Shown in pieces: positions 7,628 through 15,171 of a stretch of DNA of 64,000 nt. How positions within the stretch are numbered: position 1 is the first letter of the stretch; the number at the start of each line of letters is the position of its first letter. Source of the DNA: Aeromicrobium massiliense JC14 (lineage in GTDB: Bacteria; Actinomycetota; Actinomycetes; Propionibacteriales; Nocardioidaceae); NCBI RefSeq assembly GCF_000312105.1, contig NZ_HE978637.1, positions 62,001 through 126,000 on the forward strand. The letters are read 5' to 3'. The notes below the pieces were generated by a model, which was given only the letters and a program-made list of their open reading frames with translations, made no database searches and was not told the origin of the DNA. Made by a program: the position numbers and the translations under genes.

Positions 7628-8109
7628 CCGAGCCGCGCCTCACGCACGTGGACGAGTCCGGTGCCGCGCGCATGGTCGACGTCACCGCCAAGCAGGTCAC
7701 GGCCCGCACGGCAACGGCCCGCGGGCTCGTGCAGACCACGCCCGAGGTGGTCGCGCTGCTGCGCGGCGAGGGCGTGCCCAAGGGTGACGCGCTCGCCGTC
7801 GCGCGCATCGCCGGCATCATGGCCGCCAAGCGCACGCCCGACCTGGTCCCGCTGTGCCACCCGCTCGCCATCGGCGGCGTCGAGGTCGACCTCGCCGTCG
7901 TCGACGCCGGGGTGACGATCGAGGCCACCGTGCGCACCGCGGACCGCACCGGCGTCGAGATGGAGGCGCTGACCTCGGTCTCCGTGGCCGCCCTGACCGT
8001 CGTCGACATGGTGAAGGCGGTCGACAAGCTGGCCCGCATCACCGACATCGAGGTGGTCGCCAAGTCCGGGGGCAAGAGCGGCGACTGGCGGCGCGAGGAC
8101 GTCCGATGA
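7624..8109 (+). CDS. moaC: Cyclic pyranopterin monophosphate synthase MoaC
   Basis: Second step of molybdopterin synthesis: rearranges the MoaA product (3',8-cyclo-dihydro-GTP) to cPMP. The 161 residues match the family. RMVDVTAKQVTARTATARG is at about residue 18, the substrate-binding LCHPLAIGG near 77, and MEALTSVSVAALTVVDMVKAVDK near 115 carries the Asp/Lys catalytic pair. The start ATG has GGAGG 7 nt upstream. Its stop overlaps the next start (ATGA 8106-8109), so moaC and mogA are translationally coupled. moaA is not in the window. Confidence 0.95.
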   Translation: MTEPRLTHVDESGAARMVDVTAKQVTARTATARGLVQTTPEVVALLRGEGVPKGDALAVARIAGIMAAKRTPDLVPLCHPLAIGGVEVDLAVVDAGVTIEATVRTADRTGVEMEALTSVSVAALTVVDMVKAVDKLARITDIEVVAKSGGKSGDWRREDVR

Positions 8110-8591
8110 GGGCCGCCGTCGTCGTCGCCAGCAACCGCGCGGCCGCCGGCACCTACGCCGACACCACCGGCCCGCTGCTGGCCGAGGCGCTGCGCCGCTG
8201 GGGCTTCGAGACGCCCGACCCGGTCGTCGCGCCCGACGGCGAGCCGTTCGGCCGCGCGCTCGACACCGTGCTCGCCGCTGCGCCCGCGATCGTCCTCACC
8301 ACCGGGGGCACCGGTGTCAGCCCGACCGACCGCACGCCCGAGGAGACCCGGCAGAGGCTCGACCTCGAGCTGCCCGGCGTGGCCGAGGCGCTGCGCGCGT
8401 ACGGCGTCGCGCAGGGCGTGCCGACCGCGATGCTCTCGCGCGGTCTCGCCGGCGTCGCCGGACGCACCGTCGTGGTGAACCTGCCCGGCTCCCGCGGCGG
8501 GGTCCGCGACGGGCTCGCGGTGCTCGAGCCGGTCGTCGGGCACCTCGTGGACCAGGTCCACGGCGGCGACCACGTCCGGGGCGAGGGATGA
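8106..8591 (+). CDS. MogA/MoaB-family molybdopterin adenylyltransferase
   Basis: Adenylates molybdopterin before molybdate insertion by MoeA. 161 residues with the MoCF_BD fold: LTTGGTGVSPTDRTPE near residue 65 (molybdopterin-binding TGGTG) and NLPGSRGGVRDGL near 125. Starts at an ATGA overlap with moaC, and its own stop overlaps the next ATG in the same way, so moaC, mogA and the acetyltransferase form one coupled operon. Whether it is MogA or MoaB cannot be settled from sequence alone. Confidence 0.93.
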   Translation: MRAAVVVASNRAAAGTYADTTGPLLAEALRRWGFETPDPVVAPDGEPFGRALDTVLAAAPAIVLTTGGTGVSPTDRTPEETRQRLDLELPGVAEALRAYGVAQGVPTAMLSRGLAGVAGRTVVVNLPGSRGGVRDGLAVLEPVVGHLVDQVHGGDHVRGEG

Positions 8592-9187
8592 GCCCCGGTT
8601 GGCCCGCGGAGCTCCAGCACGGACGAGTCGGGCTGCGGCCCCTGAAGGTGCGCGACGCCCGTGAGTGGCGCCGCCTGCACGACGCCAACCGCGACTGGCT
8701 GACGCCCTGGGAGGCCACGCTGCCCGAGGCGTCCGGGCCCGGGTTCCTGAGCGTCCGCTCGATGATCCGCACCCTGCGCCGGCGTGCGCGCCAGGGCCAG
8801 TCGATGCCGTTCGTCGTCACCTGGGACGGCGAGATGGTCGGCCAGATGACGGTCAGCGGCATCACCATGGGCTCGGCTCGCTGGGCCAGCGTCGGCTACT
8901 GGGTCGCCCAGAGCCACGCTGGGCGCGGCATCACGCCGACGGCCCTCGCGCTGGTGTGCGACCACCTGCTCGGGACGGTCGGGCTGCACCGGATCGAGAT
9001 CGCCATCCGGCCCGAGAACGAGGCCAGCCTGCGCGTGGTGCAGAAGCTCGGCTTCCAGCGCATCGGGCTCGCCCCGCGCTACCTGCACATCGCCGGCCGG
9101 TGGTGCGACCACTGGCTGTTCCAGGTCGTGGCCGAGGACGTCTCCGAGGGGATGCTCGCCCGGCTCGAGCCCGGTGCCGGCCGCTGA
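8588..9187 (+). CDS. GNAT N-acetyltransferase, RimJ/RimL-like
   Basis: 199-residue acetyl-CoA-dependent N-acetyltransferase. The acetyl-CoA loop is SHAGRGITPTALALVCDHL near residue 113, followed by the RimJ/RimL pattern RPENEASLRVVQKLGFQ near 138. RimJ-type enzymes acetylate N-termini of ribosomal or other proteins; the substrate here is unknown. In actinobacteria a rimJ-like gene lies between glp and glpR, as here, which hints at a link with the Glp/GlpR division module. ATGA overlap with mogA. Confidence 0.9.
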   Translation: MSPGWPAELQHGRVGLRPLKVRDAREWRRLHDANRDWLTPWEATLPEASGPGFLSVRSMIRTLRRRARQGQSMPFVVTWDGEMVGQMTVSGITMGSARWASVGYWVAQSHAGRGITPTALALVCDHLLGTVGLHRIEIAIRPENEASLRVVQKLGFQRIGLAPRYLHIAGRWCDHWLFQVVAEDVSEGMLARLEPGAGR

Positions 9188-9287
9188 CCCTCCGAGGTCC
9201 CTCTCGTCACACCCGTCACACGAGCAACTCGGCGACACACGCGCGTCGCTGCCCGATGAGCCGCTCGCGACGTCCTACCGTGTCCAT

Positions 9288-10106
9288 GTGAGTTACGGCA
9301 GCGGCTTCATCCTGGCCTTCATCGTCGCCCTGTGGGCGGCGTTCGTCGTGCCGTACATGCTGCGCCGCTACGACGAGGCCTCCCAGACCCGCACGGTCGA
9401 GAAGTTCTCCTCGCTCACCCGCGTCATCCCGCACCGCCGCTCGGCCGACGCCGCCGACGTGGAGGTCGAGGTGGCCGTGCAGACCGCTCCCGCACCGGCC
9501 GTCGAGCGTGAGCTCGCGACACCGGAGATGGTGCGCGTCGCCGCGACCCGTCGCCGCCGCGTGCTGTTCACGCTGCTCACCGCCCTGGTGGTCGTGGGCG
9601 CCCTCACCGCCGCTGCGGTCGCCCCGCTGTGGGCCCCGGCCGTCCCCGCCGGCCTCATCGCCGTCTGGCTGGTCGCGTGCCGCGTCCAGGTCCGTGGCGA
9701 GCAGGGCCTGGCGCGTCCGTCGCTGCGTCTGCCGCGCCGTGCCGCTGCCGAGCCCGACGACGGCCGCGAGGACACGATCGTCGTCTCGGGCCAGCTCGAG
9801 GAGCACGACCCGCACCGCAAGCACGTCATGCTCGAGGAGCCGCTGGCCGTCGACGCGCTGGACCAGAAGATCCAGATCGCCGTGCCGGTCGGCGCCACCG
9901 CCGGCTCCGGCCTGTGGGACCCGCTGCCGGTCACGCTGCCGACCTACGTCACGAAGCCGCGCGCCGGTCGCACCGTCCGCACCGTCGACTTCGGCGAGCC
10001 CGGCACCTGGACCTCCGGCCACGTCGAGGGCGAGGACGTCCGCCTGCCCGGTCGTGACGCGTCCGGCACGCAGGTCGAGGCGCCGCGCCGCGCGGTCGGC
10101 GAGTAG
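9288..10106 (+). CDS. glpR: GlpR/SepX-family divisome membrane protein
   Basis: 272 residues. One N-terminal membrane helix (about 5-24, GFILAFIVALWAAFVVPYML) is followed by RRYDEASQTRTVEKFSS, a cytosolic linker, two adjacent helices near 87-127 (VLFTLLTALVVVGALTAAAV and VPAGLIAVWLVACRV), and a cytosolic tail. This layout matches the actinobacterial SepX/GlpR family, membrane receptor for gephyrin-like Glp and a septum/polar-growth factor. An upstream ATG at 9174 exists in frame, but it overlaps the acetyltransferase gene, whereas GTG 9288 begins the conserved region and has TACCGT (9276-9281) 6 nt upstream. Confidence 0.87.
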   Translation: MSYGSGFILAFIVALWAAFVVPYMLRRYDEASQTRTVEKFSSLTRVIPHRRSADAADVEVEVAVQTAPAPAVERELATPEMVRVAATRRRRVLFTLLTALVVVGALTAAAVAPLWAPAVPAGLIAVWLVACRVQVRGEQGLARPSLRLPRRAAAEPDDGREDTIVVSGQLEEHDPHRKHVMLEEPLAVDALDQKIQIAVPVGATAGSGLWDPLPVTLPTYVTKPRAGRTVRTVDFGEPGTWTSGHVEGEDVRLPGRDASGTQVEAPRRAVGE

Positions 10107-10125
10107 CTACCACACCTCAGCGTCC

Positions 10126-10156
10126 GACGGCCCCGGGAGATCCTCCCGGGGCCGTC
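10126..10156. terminator. Strong hairpin terminator after glpR
   Basis: A perfect 14-bp stem (GACGGCCCCGGGAG, 10126-10139, with its complement at 10143-10156) closes a 3-nt loop 20 bp after the glpR stop. There is no T-run, as often in GC-rich actinobacteria. It separates the glpR operon from the EamA transporter. Confidence 0.75.
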
Positions 10157-10208
10157 GTCGTCCGTGGCGGTGCCGCCCGGCCCGCGCGCCGTGCGACAGA
10201 CTGCGCCC

Positions 10209-11096
10209 GTGCGATCGTTCGTCCTCGTCCTGCTGGCCGCCGTCTGCTTCGGCACGACCGGCACCGCCCAGGCGCTCGGCCCGGACGCGTCGCCGTCGGC
10301 CGTCGGCCTGGCCCGCATCGTGTGCGGAGGGCTGGTGCTCGGGCTCGTCGCGACGTGGTTCCTGCGCCGGCACGGCGGCACCGGGGTCGCGCCGGGCGTG
10401 CTGTGGCCGCCGATGCTTGCCGGTGCTGCCGGGATGCTGGCCTACCAGCCCACCTTCTTCCTCGGGACGAGCGAGAACGGCGTCGCGGTCGGCACGGTGG
10501 TCGCGCTGGGCAGTGCCCCGGTGCTCACCGGCGTCCTGGAGTGGCTCGTCACCGGACGTCGTCCGACCGCGGTGTGGGGCGTCGCCACGCTGGTCGCGGT
10601 GCTGGGCGTCGGCCTGCTCGCCGGGGCCGACGGCGGCGGGGGAGGGACGTCGGTCGCCGGCCTGCTCGGCTCGGTCGGCGCCGGCCTGTCGTACGCGGTC
10701 TACGCCGTGGCCAGCAAGCGGCTGCTGGACGCCGGCGTGCCGCAGCCGGTGACCGTCGGTGGCGTCTTCGGCCTCGCGGCCCTCGGCGCGGTCCCGTTCC
10801 TGCTGCTGGTCGACCTGAGTCCCTTGGAGTCCGGCGCCGGCGTGGCGATGATCGCCTGGCTCGGCCTGGTGACGGTGGCCGTCGCCTACGTCCTGTTCGT
10901 GGCCGGTCTGGCCGGCCTGCGGGCGTCCACGGTGTCGTCCCTGACGCTCGCCGAGCCGGTCACGGCCTGCCTGCTGGGCGTGCTCGTGCTGGACGAGCGG
11001 CTGACCGGCCAGGCCGCTCTCGGGGTGCTGGCCGTCGCCCTGTCGGTCGTGCTGCTGGCCGCCGGTGCCCGCCGGACGACGGCCCACGCGAGCTGA
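10209..11096 (+). CDS. EamA/DMT-family transporter
   Basis: 295 residues forming ten predicted membrane helices as two EamA repeats: MRSFVLVLLAAVCFGTTGTA at the start, and a second half beginning LLGSVGAGLSYAVYAVASKR near residue 160. Members export metabolites or amino acids; the substrate cannot be read from sequence. A longer frame starts at 10164, but GTG 10209 begins the first helix and has CAGACT 6 nt upstream (10197-10202), so I take it as start. The tRNA-Ala gene lies 55 bp downstream. Confidence 0.88.
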   Translation: MRSFVLVLLAAVCFGTTGTAQALGPDASPSAVGLARIVCGGLVLGLVATWFLRRHGGTGVAPGVLWPPMLAGAAGMLAYQPTFFLGTSENGVAVGTVVALGSAPVLTGVLEWLVTGRRPTAVWGVATLVAVLGVGLLAGADGGGGGTSVAGLLGSVGAGLSYAVYAVASKRLLDAGVPQPVTVGGVFGLAALGAVPFLLLVDLSPLESGAGVAMIAWLGLVTVAVAYVLFVAGLAGLRASTVSSLTLAEPVTACLLGVLVLDERLTGQAALGVLAVALSVVLLAAGARRTTAHAS

Positions 11097-11151
11097 CCGC
11101 CCCCGGGTTGTCGTCCCCCGGGCGGGGGTTGCTAGAGTGGTCGTCGCACGA

Positions 11152-11224
11152 GGGGCATTGGCGCAGTTGGTAGCGCGCTTCGTTCGCATCGAAGAGGTCA
11201 GGAGTTCGAATCTCCTATGCTCCA
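11152..11224 (+). tRNA. tRNA-Ala(CGC)
   Basis: A complete 73-nt cloverleaf: acceptor GGGGCAT/ATGCTCC, D stem GCGC, anticodon stem CTTCG/CGAAG with loop TTCGCAT giving anticodon CGC, T stem AGGAG/CTCCT with TTCGAAT. The acceptor carries the G3:U70 pair, the alanine identity element, and A73. The genomic sequence continues CCGG, so the full CCA end is not encoded. Confidence 0.96.
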
Positions 11225-11230
11225 CCGGAA

Positions 11231-11255
11231 GGGCCGCCGAGAGGCGGCCCTTTTT
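11231..11255 (+). terminator. Rho-independent terminator of tRNA-Ala
   Basis: Stem GGGCCGCC/GGCGGCCC (11231-11238 and 11243-11250) with GAGA loop, followed by TTTTT at 11251-11255. It begins 6 nt after the tRNA. One of the few T-tailed terminators in the window. Confidence 0.92.
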
Positions 11256-11297
11256 CGTTGCCCTTGCACGACCTGAGCGCTGTGCCACGGTGGTGCC

Positions 11298-11633
11298 ATG
11301 AGCATGGAGTCGATCGACCTGGCCGGCATCGTCCGCGACGAGCTGGAGGCGGCCCGGCAGGCGTCCAGCGGGCGCGCGGCCCGCACCGTGCGCGGCGGGC
11401 AGAACCACGCGCTGAAGCAGACCGTCATCGCGCTGCGCTCGGGGTCGGAGATGGCCGAGCACAACAGCCCGGACGAGGGCACGGTGCAGGTGCTGGCCGG
11501 ACGCGTCCGGCTCGTCGCCGGTGCGGACGCGTGGGAGGGCGGTGTCGGCGACATGGTCGTCGTCCCGCCGCAGCGTCACTCGCTGCTCGCGCTCGAGGAC
11601 GCGGTCGTGCTGCTGACCGCGGTGAACCGCTAG
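11298..11633 (+). CDS. Small cupin-domain protein
   Basis: 111 residues folding as one cupin barrel. The first motif is degenerate (SEMAEHNSPDEGTVQVLAGR, one His and one Glu) and the second reads GDMVVVPPQRHSLLALED. Similar proteins from other bacteria are annotated as cupins that protect against or sense small molecules; no substrate is evident. CACGGT at 11286-11291 lies 6 nt before ATG, suggesting a leaderless mRNA. A 57-codon gene follows after 4 bp. Confidence 0.82.
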   Translation: MSMESIDLAGIVRDELEAARQASSGRAARTVRGGQNHALKQTVIALRSGSEMAEHNSPDEGTVQVLAGRVRLVAGADAWEGGVGDMVVVPPQRHSLLALEDAVVLLTAVNR

Positions 11634-11637
11634 CCCG

Positions 11638-11811
11638 ATGGCCGAGGACGTCCGCGCGCGGCTCGAGCGCTGGACCCGCGCCGGCGGCACCTGGCGGGCC
11701 GACCCGGCACCCGGCGGCCGCGTGACCGTCGTGCTGCAGCGCTGCGACGGCGGCGAGGAGGTCGACCGCTTCGTCTGCGAGGCGTCCGAGCTGCCGGCCG
11801 AGCCCAGCTAG
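11638..11811 (+). CDS. Small hypothetical protein (57 residues)
   Basis: ATG 11638 to TAG 11809-11811 encodes 57 residues beginning MAEDVRARLERWTRAGGTW and ending ELPAEPS. It starts 4 bp after the cupin stop, so it is probably cotranscribed. Codon third positions are strongly G/C like its neighbours, and the sequence looks like a compact alpha/beta peptide with a single QRCDGGEEVDRF strand region. I recognise no family. Its stop is 3 bp from the convergent M23 gene. Confidence 0.6.
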   Translation: MAEDVRARLERWTRAGGTWRADPAPGGRVTVVLQRCDGGEEVDRFVCEASELPAEPS

Positions 11812-11814
11812 GCG

Positions 11815-12429
11815 TCACGGGACGTCGACGACCTCGCCGTTGCGCGGCAGCCTTCCGTCGAGCAGGAACGGCACGGCGACGGCGTGCCTGGGGTCGGGGC
11901 CGTCCATCGCCTGCAGGTGGAGGTGCGGCTCGGTGCTGTTGCCGCTGCTGCCGCACCGGCCGATCTCGTCGCCCACCTCCAGGTGCTGACCGGGGCGGAC
12001 CGCCACGCTCCCGCGCTGCAGGTGGCACAGCGCGACCACCGCTCCGCCGGTCCGGAGCAGCACGTGGTTGCCGGCGAGAGCGACCCAGCCGGCCGCCAGG
12101 CGTCGGCGCTGGGTGAGCGCGTGCGCCACCGAGGGCAGCCCGCGGTAGGCGGGGTGGTCGGGCTCGCCGTCGTGCACGGCCACCACCACGCCCGACGCCG
12201 GCGCCGTCACGACCCGGCCGAAGCCGGGGAACCGCTCGGGCGGTTCCGGCCGCACCAGCGTCGTCAGCCGGACGGGCGCGGTGCGGCCCCGGGCGTCCAC
12301 CGGCACGAGGTCGATCGCGTGCGCGGTGGCCAGCAACGTCGTGCCGTGGCTCGGGACCCGGTTGGCCGGGCTGTTGCGGGCGAGCCAGCGACCGCGGAAC
12401 GGGTGGGCGAGCGAGAGCGGGACGGTCAC
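11815..12429 (-). CDS. M23-like (LytM) metallopeptidase-fold protein without signal peptide
   Basis: 204 residues from GTG 12429, which follows a GAGGAAAGGGG Shine-Dalgarno. The C-terminal part is a LytM fold: VVALCHLQRGSVAVRPGQ, VGDEIGRCGSSGNSTEPHLHLQ and VPFLLDG. The HLHLQ gives the HxH zinc pair; an upstream HAID replaces the usual HxxxD. M23 enzymes normally cut peptidoglycan cross-bridges outside the cell, but no signal peptide or membrane segment is visible here, so it may be cytosolic, exported otherwise, or not a wall hydrolase. Downstream of the GCL-like gene on the same strand. Confidence 0.8.
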   Translation of the reverse strand: MTVPLSLAHPFRGRWLARNSPANRVPSHGTTLLATAHAIDLVPVDARGRTAPVRLTTLVRPEPPERFPGFGRVVTAPASGVVVAVHDGEPDHPAYRGLPSVAHALTQRRRLAAGWVALAGNHVLLRTGGAVVALCHLQRGSVAVRPGQHLEVGDEIGRCGSSGNSTEPHLHLQAMDGPDPRHAVAVPFLLDGRLPRNGEVVDVP

Positions 12430-12470
12430 TCGGCCCCTTTCCTCACGTGCCGCCGGGTGCGGCCGAAGCG

Positions 12471-13562
12471 TCAGTCCTCGTAGGACGCGCGGGTGCGCTC
12501 CAGCAGGTCGCGGACGACCGCGTCGAGGTCGGTGTCGTCGCCGGCCACCCGGCACTGGCGCTGGGCGCCGGAGCCGTGCTCCTGCAGGTGGTGCAGCCGC
12601 TGGGCGATCCGCTCGCTGTCGCCGGCCGCCTCGAGCGCCGGCAGGACGTGCGCGACCAGGGCCTCGACGGCCTCGTACGCCGGCACCAGGTCGCCGCTCA
12701 CGGGGTGGACGAGCCGGTCGGTCAGGCCGTGCCGGCTGGCGCGCCAGCGCGCGCCGCGGAGCAGGTCGACCCGCCAGGGGGCGACAGGCACGCCGGCGGC
12801 GTGCTCGTCGGCGACGGTGGTGACGATCGCCCGGATCAGCGCCGCGACGAGCGCGGTCGTGCCGAGGTCGGTGCAGATGTCGGCGACGCGCACCTCGACG
12901 GTCGGGTACGAACGGGCCAGGCGGGCGTCGAGGTAGATCATCCCCTCGTCCATCGCCGCCCCGGACGCGACGAGCCGCTCGACCGCCGACCGGTAGTGCC
13001 CGACGTCGCCGAACGGCTCGGTCGGGCCGGCGCTCGGCCAGGCGTCCCAGACCTGGGCGCGCCAGGACGCGTACCCGGTGTCGACCCCCTCGTTGAACGG
13101 CGAGTTGGTCGAGACGGCCTGGACGACGGGCAGCCAGGGACGCAGCCGGTCGACGACGCCGACGGCCTCCTCGGGGCTCTCGACGTCCACGTGGACGTGC
13201 ATGCCGCAGACGACCGCGCGGCGGCCGAGCTCGCCGAAGCGCCCCATCATCCGCTGGTAGCGCTCCTTGGGCGTGACCTCGGAGTCCGGGTCCGGCAGCA
13301 CCGGCGTGGGGGCGGCCATGATCGTGGCCCCGGCCTCGCCGGCCGCCTTGGCCGCGCGTCCCCGCCGGTTCCGCAGGTCGGCGACCACCTCGTCGAGGTC
13401 CGCCGACGGGTCGCTGGCGATCTCGACCTGGGTCAGGAACAGCTCCTGCTCCAGCTGGTCGTCGCCGCCGCCGACCACGCGGTCCGACACGGCCTTGAGC
13501 CGCAGCGTCCCGGGATCGACCAGCAGCAGCTCTTCCTCGACACCCACGCTGCGCACCGTCAC
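12471..13562 (-). CDS. Glutamate--cysteine ligase-like carboxylate-amine ligase (GCS2/YbdK family)
   Basis: 363 residues. The N-terminus VGVEEELLLVD is the family's ATP/metal-binding strand; GMHVHVDVESPEEAV near residue 120 and NEGVDTGYASWRAQVWDAWP near 160 are typical of GCS2. Members ligate an amine to a carboxylate with ATP (weak gamma-glutamylcysteine synthetase activity in E. coli YbdK). An M23-like gene follows 41 bp downstream. GTG start with CACGAT 6 nt upstream. Confidence 0.88.
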   Translation of the reverse strand: MTVRSVGVEEELLLVDPGTLRLKAVSDRVVGGGDDQLEQELFLTQVEIASDPSADLDEVVADLRNRRGRAAKAAGEAGATIMAAPTPVLPDPDSEVTPKERYQRMMGRFGELGRRAVVCGMHVHVDVESPEEAVGVVDRLRPWLPVVQAVSTNSPFNEGVDTGYASWRAQVWDAWPSAGPTEPFGDVGHYRSAVERLVASGAAMDEGMIYLDARLARSYPTVEVRVADICTDLGTTALVAALIRAIVTTVADEHAAGVPVAPWRVDLLRGARWRASRHGLTDRLVHPVSGDLVPAYEAVEALVAHVLPALEAAGDSERIAQRLHHLQEHGSGAQRQCRVAGDDTDLDAVVRDLLERTRASYED

Positions 13563-13603
13563 CCAGCGATCGTGGTGCCCGGCCGGGGCCGCGGCAACTC
13601 GGG

Positions 13604-14455
13604 CTAGGAGCGCCGACCGCGCGGTCGGCGGACCCAGAGCACCGCACCGGCGCCGAGCAGCGCGCCGACGACCCAGGGCAGGGCGGCGGCGACCGCGTCC
13701 GAGCCGCGCGCCAGTGCCTCCTGCTGCGGCTCCTCCGGCTCGCGGGCCGTCGACAGGACGACGTAGAGCACCGCATCGCCGGCCACCGTCTTGCCCGCCG
13801 TCGGCGTGAGGGAGGAGAGCGACTCCTCCTTCAACCCGCCGCTGGACTGGACGTAGCGCTGGGTGACGTCAACGGAAGCGCCGTCGTCGAGCGACTCCAG
13901 GTGGTCGCTGACGGTCTCCAGCTCGCCGGCCGGGAAGCGCAGCCGCACCAGGGCGGTCGTGTCGTCGCCGTCCTGCTCGACCGAGCTGAGCTCGACGCGC
14001 CCGTCGGCCGTGGGCATCCACGCCCTCAGCTCGTCCGCCGTGCTCTCGGCGTCGGGCACGTCGAGGTGCGCGTTGCCGGCGGCGGCCACCTCGCTCAGCC
14101 GGACGGCCCAGTCGTCCGGGAAGAAGTCGGGGTCAGGACGTGCGTCGGACCAGGCCTGGGCCTCGAGCTCGGCTGGCGTGGTCGGCGGAACCGCCTCCAC
14201 GGACGAGCTCTCCGAGTACGCCGCGCTCACGGACGAGGAGGACGCCTCGCCCTCGCCCAGCACGACCTGCTGGAGCGTGCCCGCGCCGACGCCGACCACG
14301 ACGGCGGCCGCCGCGGCGAGCAGGGTGGTGCGGCGTCGGCGGGAGCGCTCGCGGTCCTCGGCGTCGATGCGGGTCGTGATCGCCGAGAGCATGGCATCGA
14401 CGCGGTCGTCGCCGAGCTCGGGGAGGTCGGCGCGATCGGTCTCGTGCGGGTTCAT
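13604..14455 (-). CDS. Membrane protein paired with a sigma factor (putative anti-sigma factor)
   Basis: 283 residues. A charged N-terminal cytoplasmic segment (about 1-42, rich in Asp/Arg) is followed by a membrane helix (about 44-62, TTLLAAAAAVVVGVGAGTL), a long acidic extracytoplasmic domain, a second helix near 258-275 (VVGALLGAGAVLWVR) and a basic tail. Its ATG overlaps the sigma-factor stop (ATGA at 14452-14455), the classic layout of ECF sigma/anti-sigma pairs. I see no zinc-anti-sigma HxxxCxxC or RsgI motif, so the anti-sigma role rests on context and topology. Confidence 0.65.
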   Translation of the reverse strand: MNPHETDRADLPELGDDRVDAMLSAITTRIDAEDRERSRRRRTTLLAAAAAVVVGVGAGTLQQVVLGEGEASSSSVSAAYSESSSVEAVPPTTPAELEAQAWSDARPDPDFFPDDWAVRLSEVAAAGNAHLDVPDAESTADELRAWMPTADGRVELSSVEQDGDDTTALVRLRFPAGELETVSDHLESLDDGASVDVTQRYVQSSGGLKEESLSSLTPTAGKTVAGDAVLYVVLSTAREPEEPQQEALARGSDAVAAALPWVVGALLGAGAVLWVRRPRGRRS

Positions 14456-15012
14456 GCCAGCCCCCTCAGGTCGTCGGTGTCGCGGCGCAGCCGGCCGCGC
14501 AGGCGCGAGACGCGGTTGCGGATGCCGCCGTGCGTGAGCCCGAGCTCGTCGGCCGCCTCCGCGTAGGTGCGATCACCCACGACGCACAGCTCGAAGAGCC
14601 GCCGGTCGACGTCCGACAGTCCGGCGACGCTGTCGCGCAGGCGGTCCAGCACGAGCGCGGTCGCGACCTGGTCGTCCAGCGGGGCGTCCGCGGACGGCGC
14701 CGTGTCGTCGTAGGCCTCCCAGCGCCGGCGGGTCGTGCGGCGGGCGTGGTTGCGCCCGATGTTCTTGGCGGTGACGAGCAGCCAGGGCAGCACCGAGGCG
14801 TCAACCAGGTGCAGGTCGTCCAGCCGGCGCCAGGCGACCACGAACACCTCCTGCACGACCTCCTCGGCGTCCGCGGCCGAGCCGACCACGCCGTACGCCT
14901 GCCAGTAGACCGGGCGCACGTGCCGGGCGTAGAGCTCGCCGAACGCCTCGCGGTCGCCCGCGCGGGCCCGCGACACCAGGGCGTGGTCGTCCGCGACGGG
15001 GTCCGGGGTCAT
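14452..15012 (-). CDS. ECF-type RNA polymerase sigma factor
   Basis: 186 residues with sigma region 2 (FGELYARHVRPVYWQAYGVV, then EEVVQEVFVVAWRRLDDL, about residues 25-75) and region 4 helix-turn-helix (TYAEAADELGLTHGGIRNRVS near 150). A longer frame to 15153 exists, but the ATG at 15012 starts the conserved region. The downstream membrane protein overlaps by 4 bp and probably regulates it. An inverted repeat at 15117-15145 separates it from the mannosyltransferase gene upstream on the same strand. Confidence 0.9.
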   Translation of the reverse strand: MTPDPVADDHALVSRARAGDREAFGELYARHVRPVYWQAYGVVGSAADAEEVVQEVFVVAWRRLDDLHLVDASVLPWLLVTAKNIGRNHARRTTRRRWEAYDDTAPSADAPLDDQVATALVLDRLRDSVAGLSDVDRRLFELCVVGDRTYAEAADELGLTHGGIRNRVSRLRGRLRRDTDDLRGLA

Positions 15013-15116
15013 GCCGCTCCGTCCTGCCACGAGGGTGCTCACGACCACCCATGTCGCGAGGGCGCCCACCGTCTCACGGGACCCTCGCGCCCGTCCGCGA
15101 CTTCGGCGGTGAGACA

Positions 15117-15145
15117 GCGTCCACCGGCGACCCGTCGGTGGACGC
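15117..15145. terminator. Inverted repeat between the mannosyltransferase and sigma genes
   Basis: GCGTCCACCG (15117-15126) pairs perfectly with CGGTGGACGC (15136-15145) around a 9-nt loop. It lies 3' of the minus-strand mannosyltransferase gene and 105 bp upstream of the sigma start. A terminator is most likely; an operator is the alternative. Confidence 0.5.
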
Positions 15146-15171
15146 AGGGTCACCGCTCGTCGGCGAGCGGG

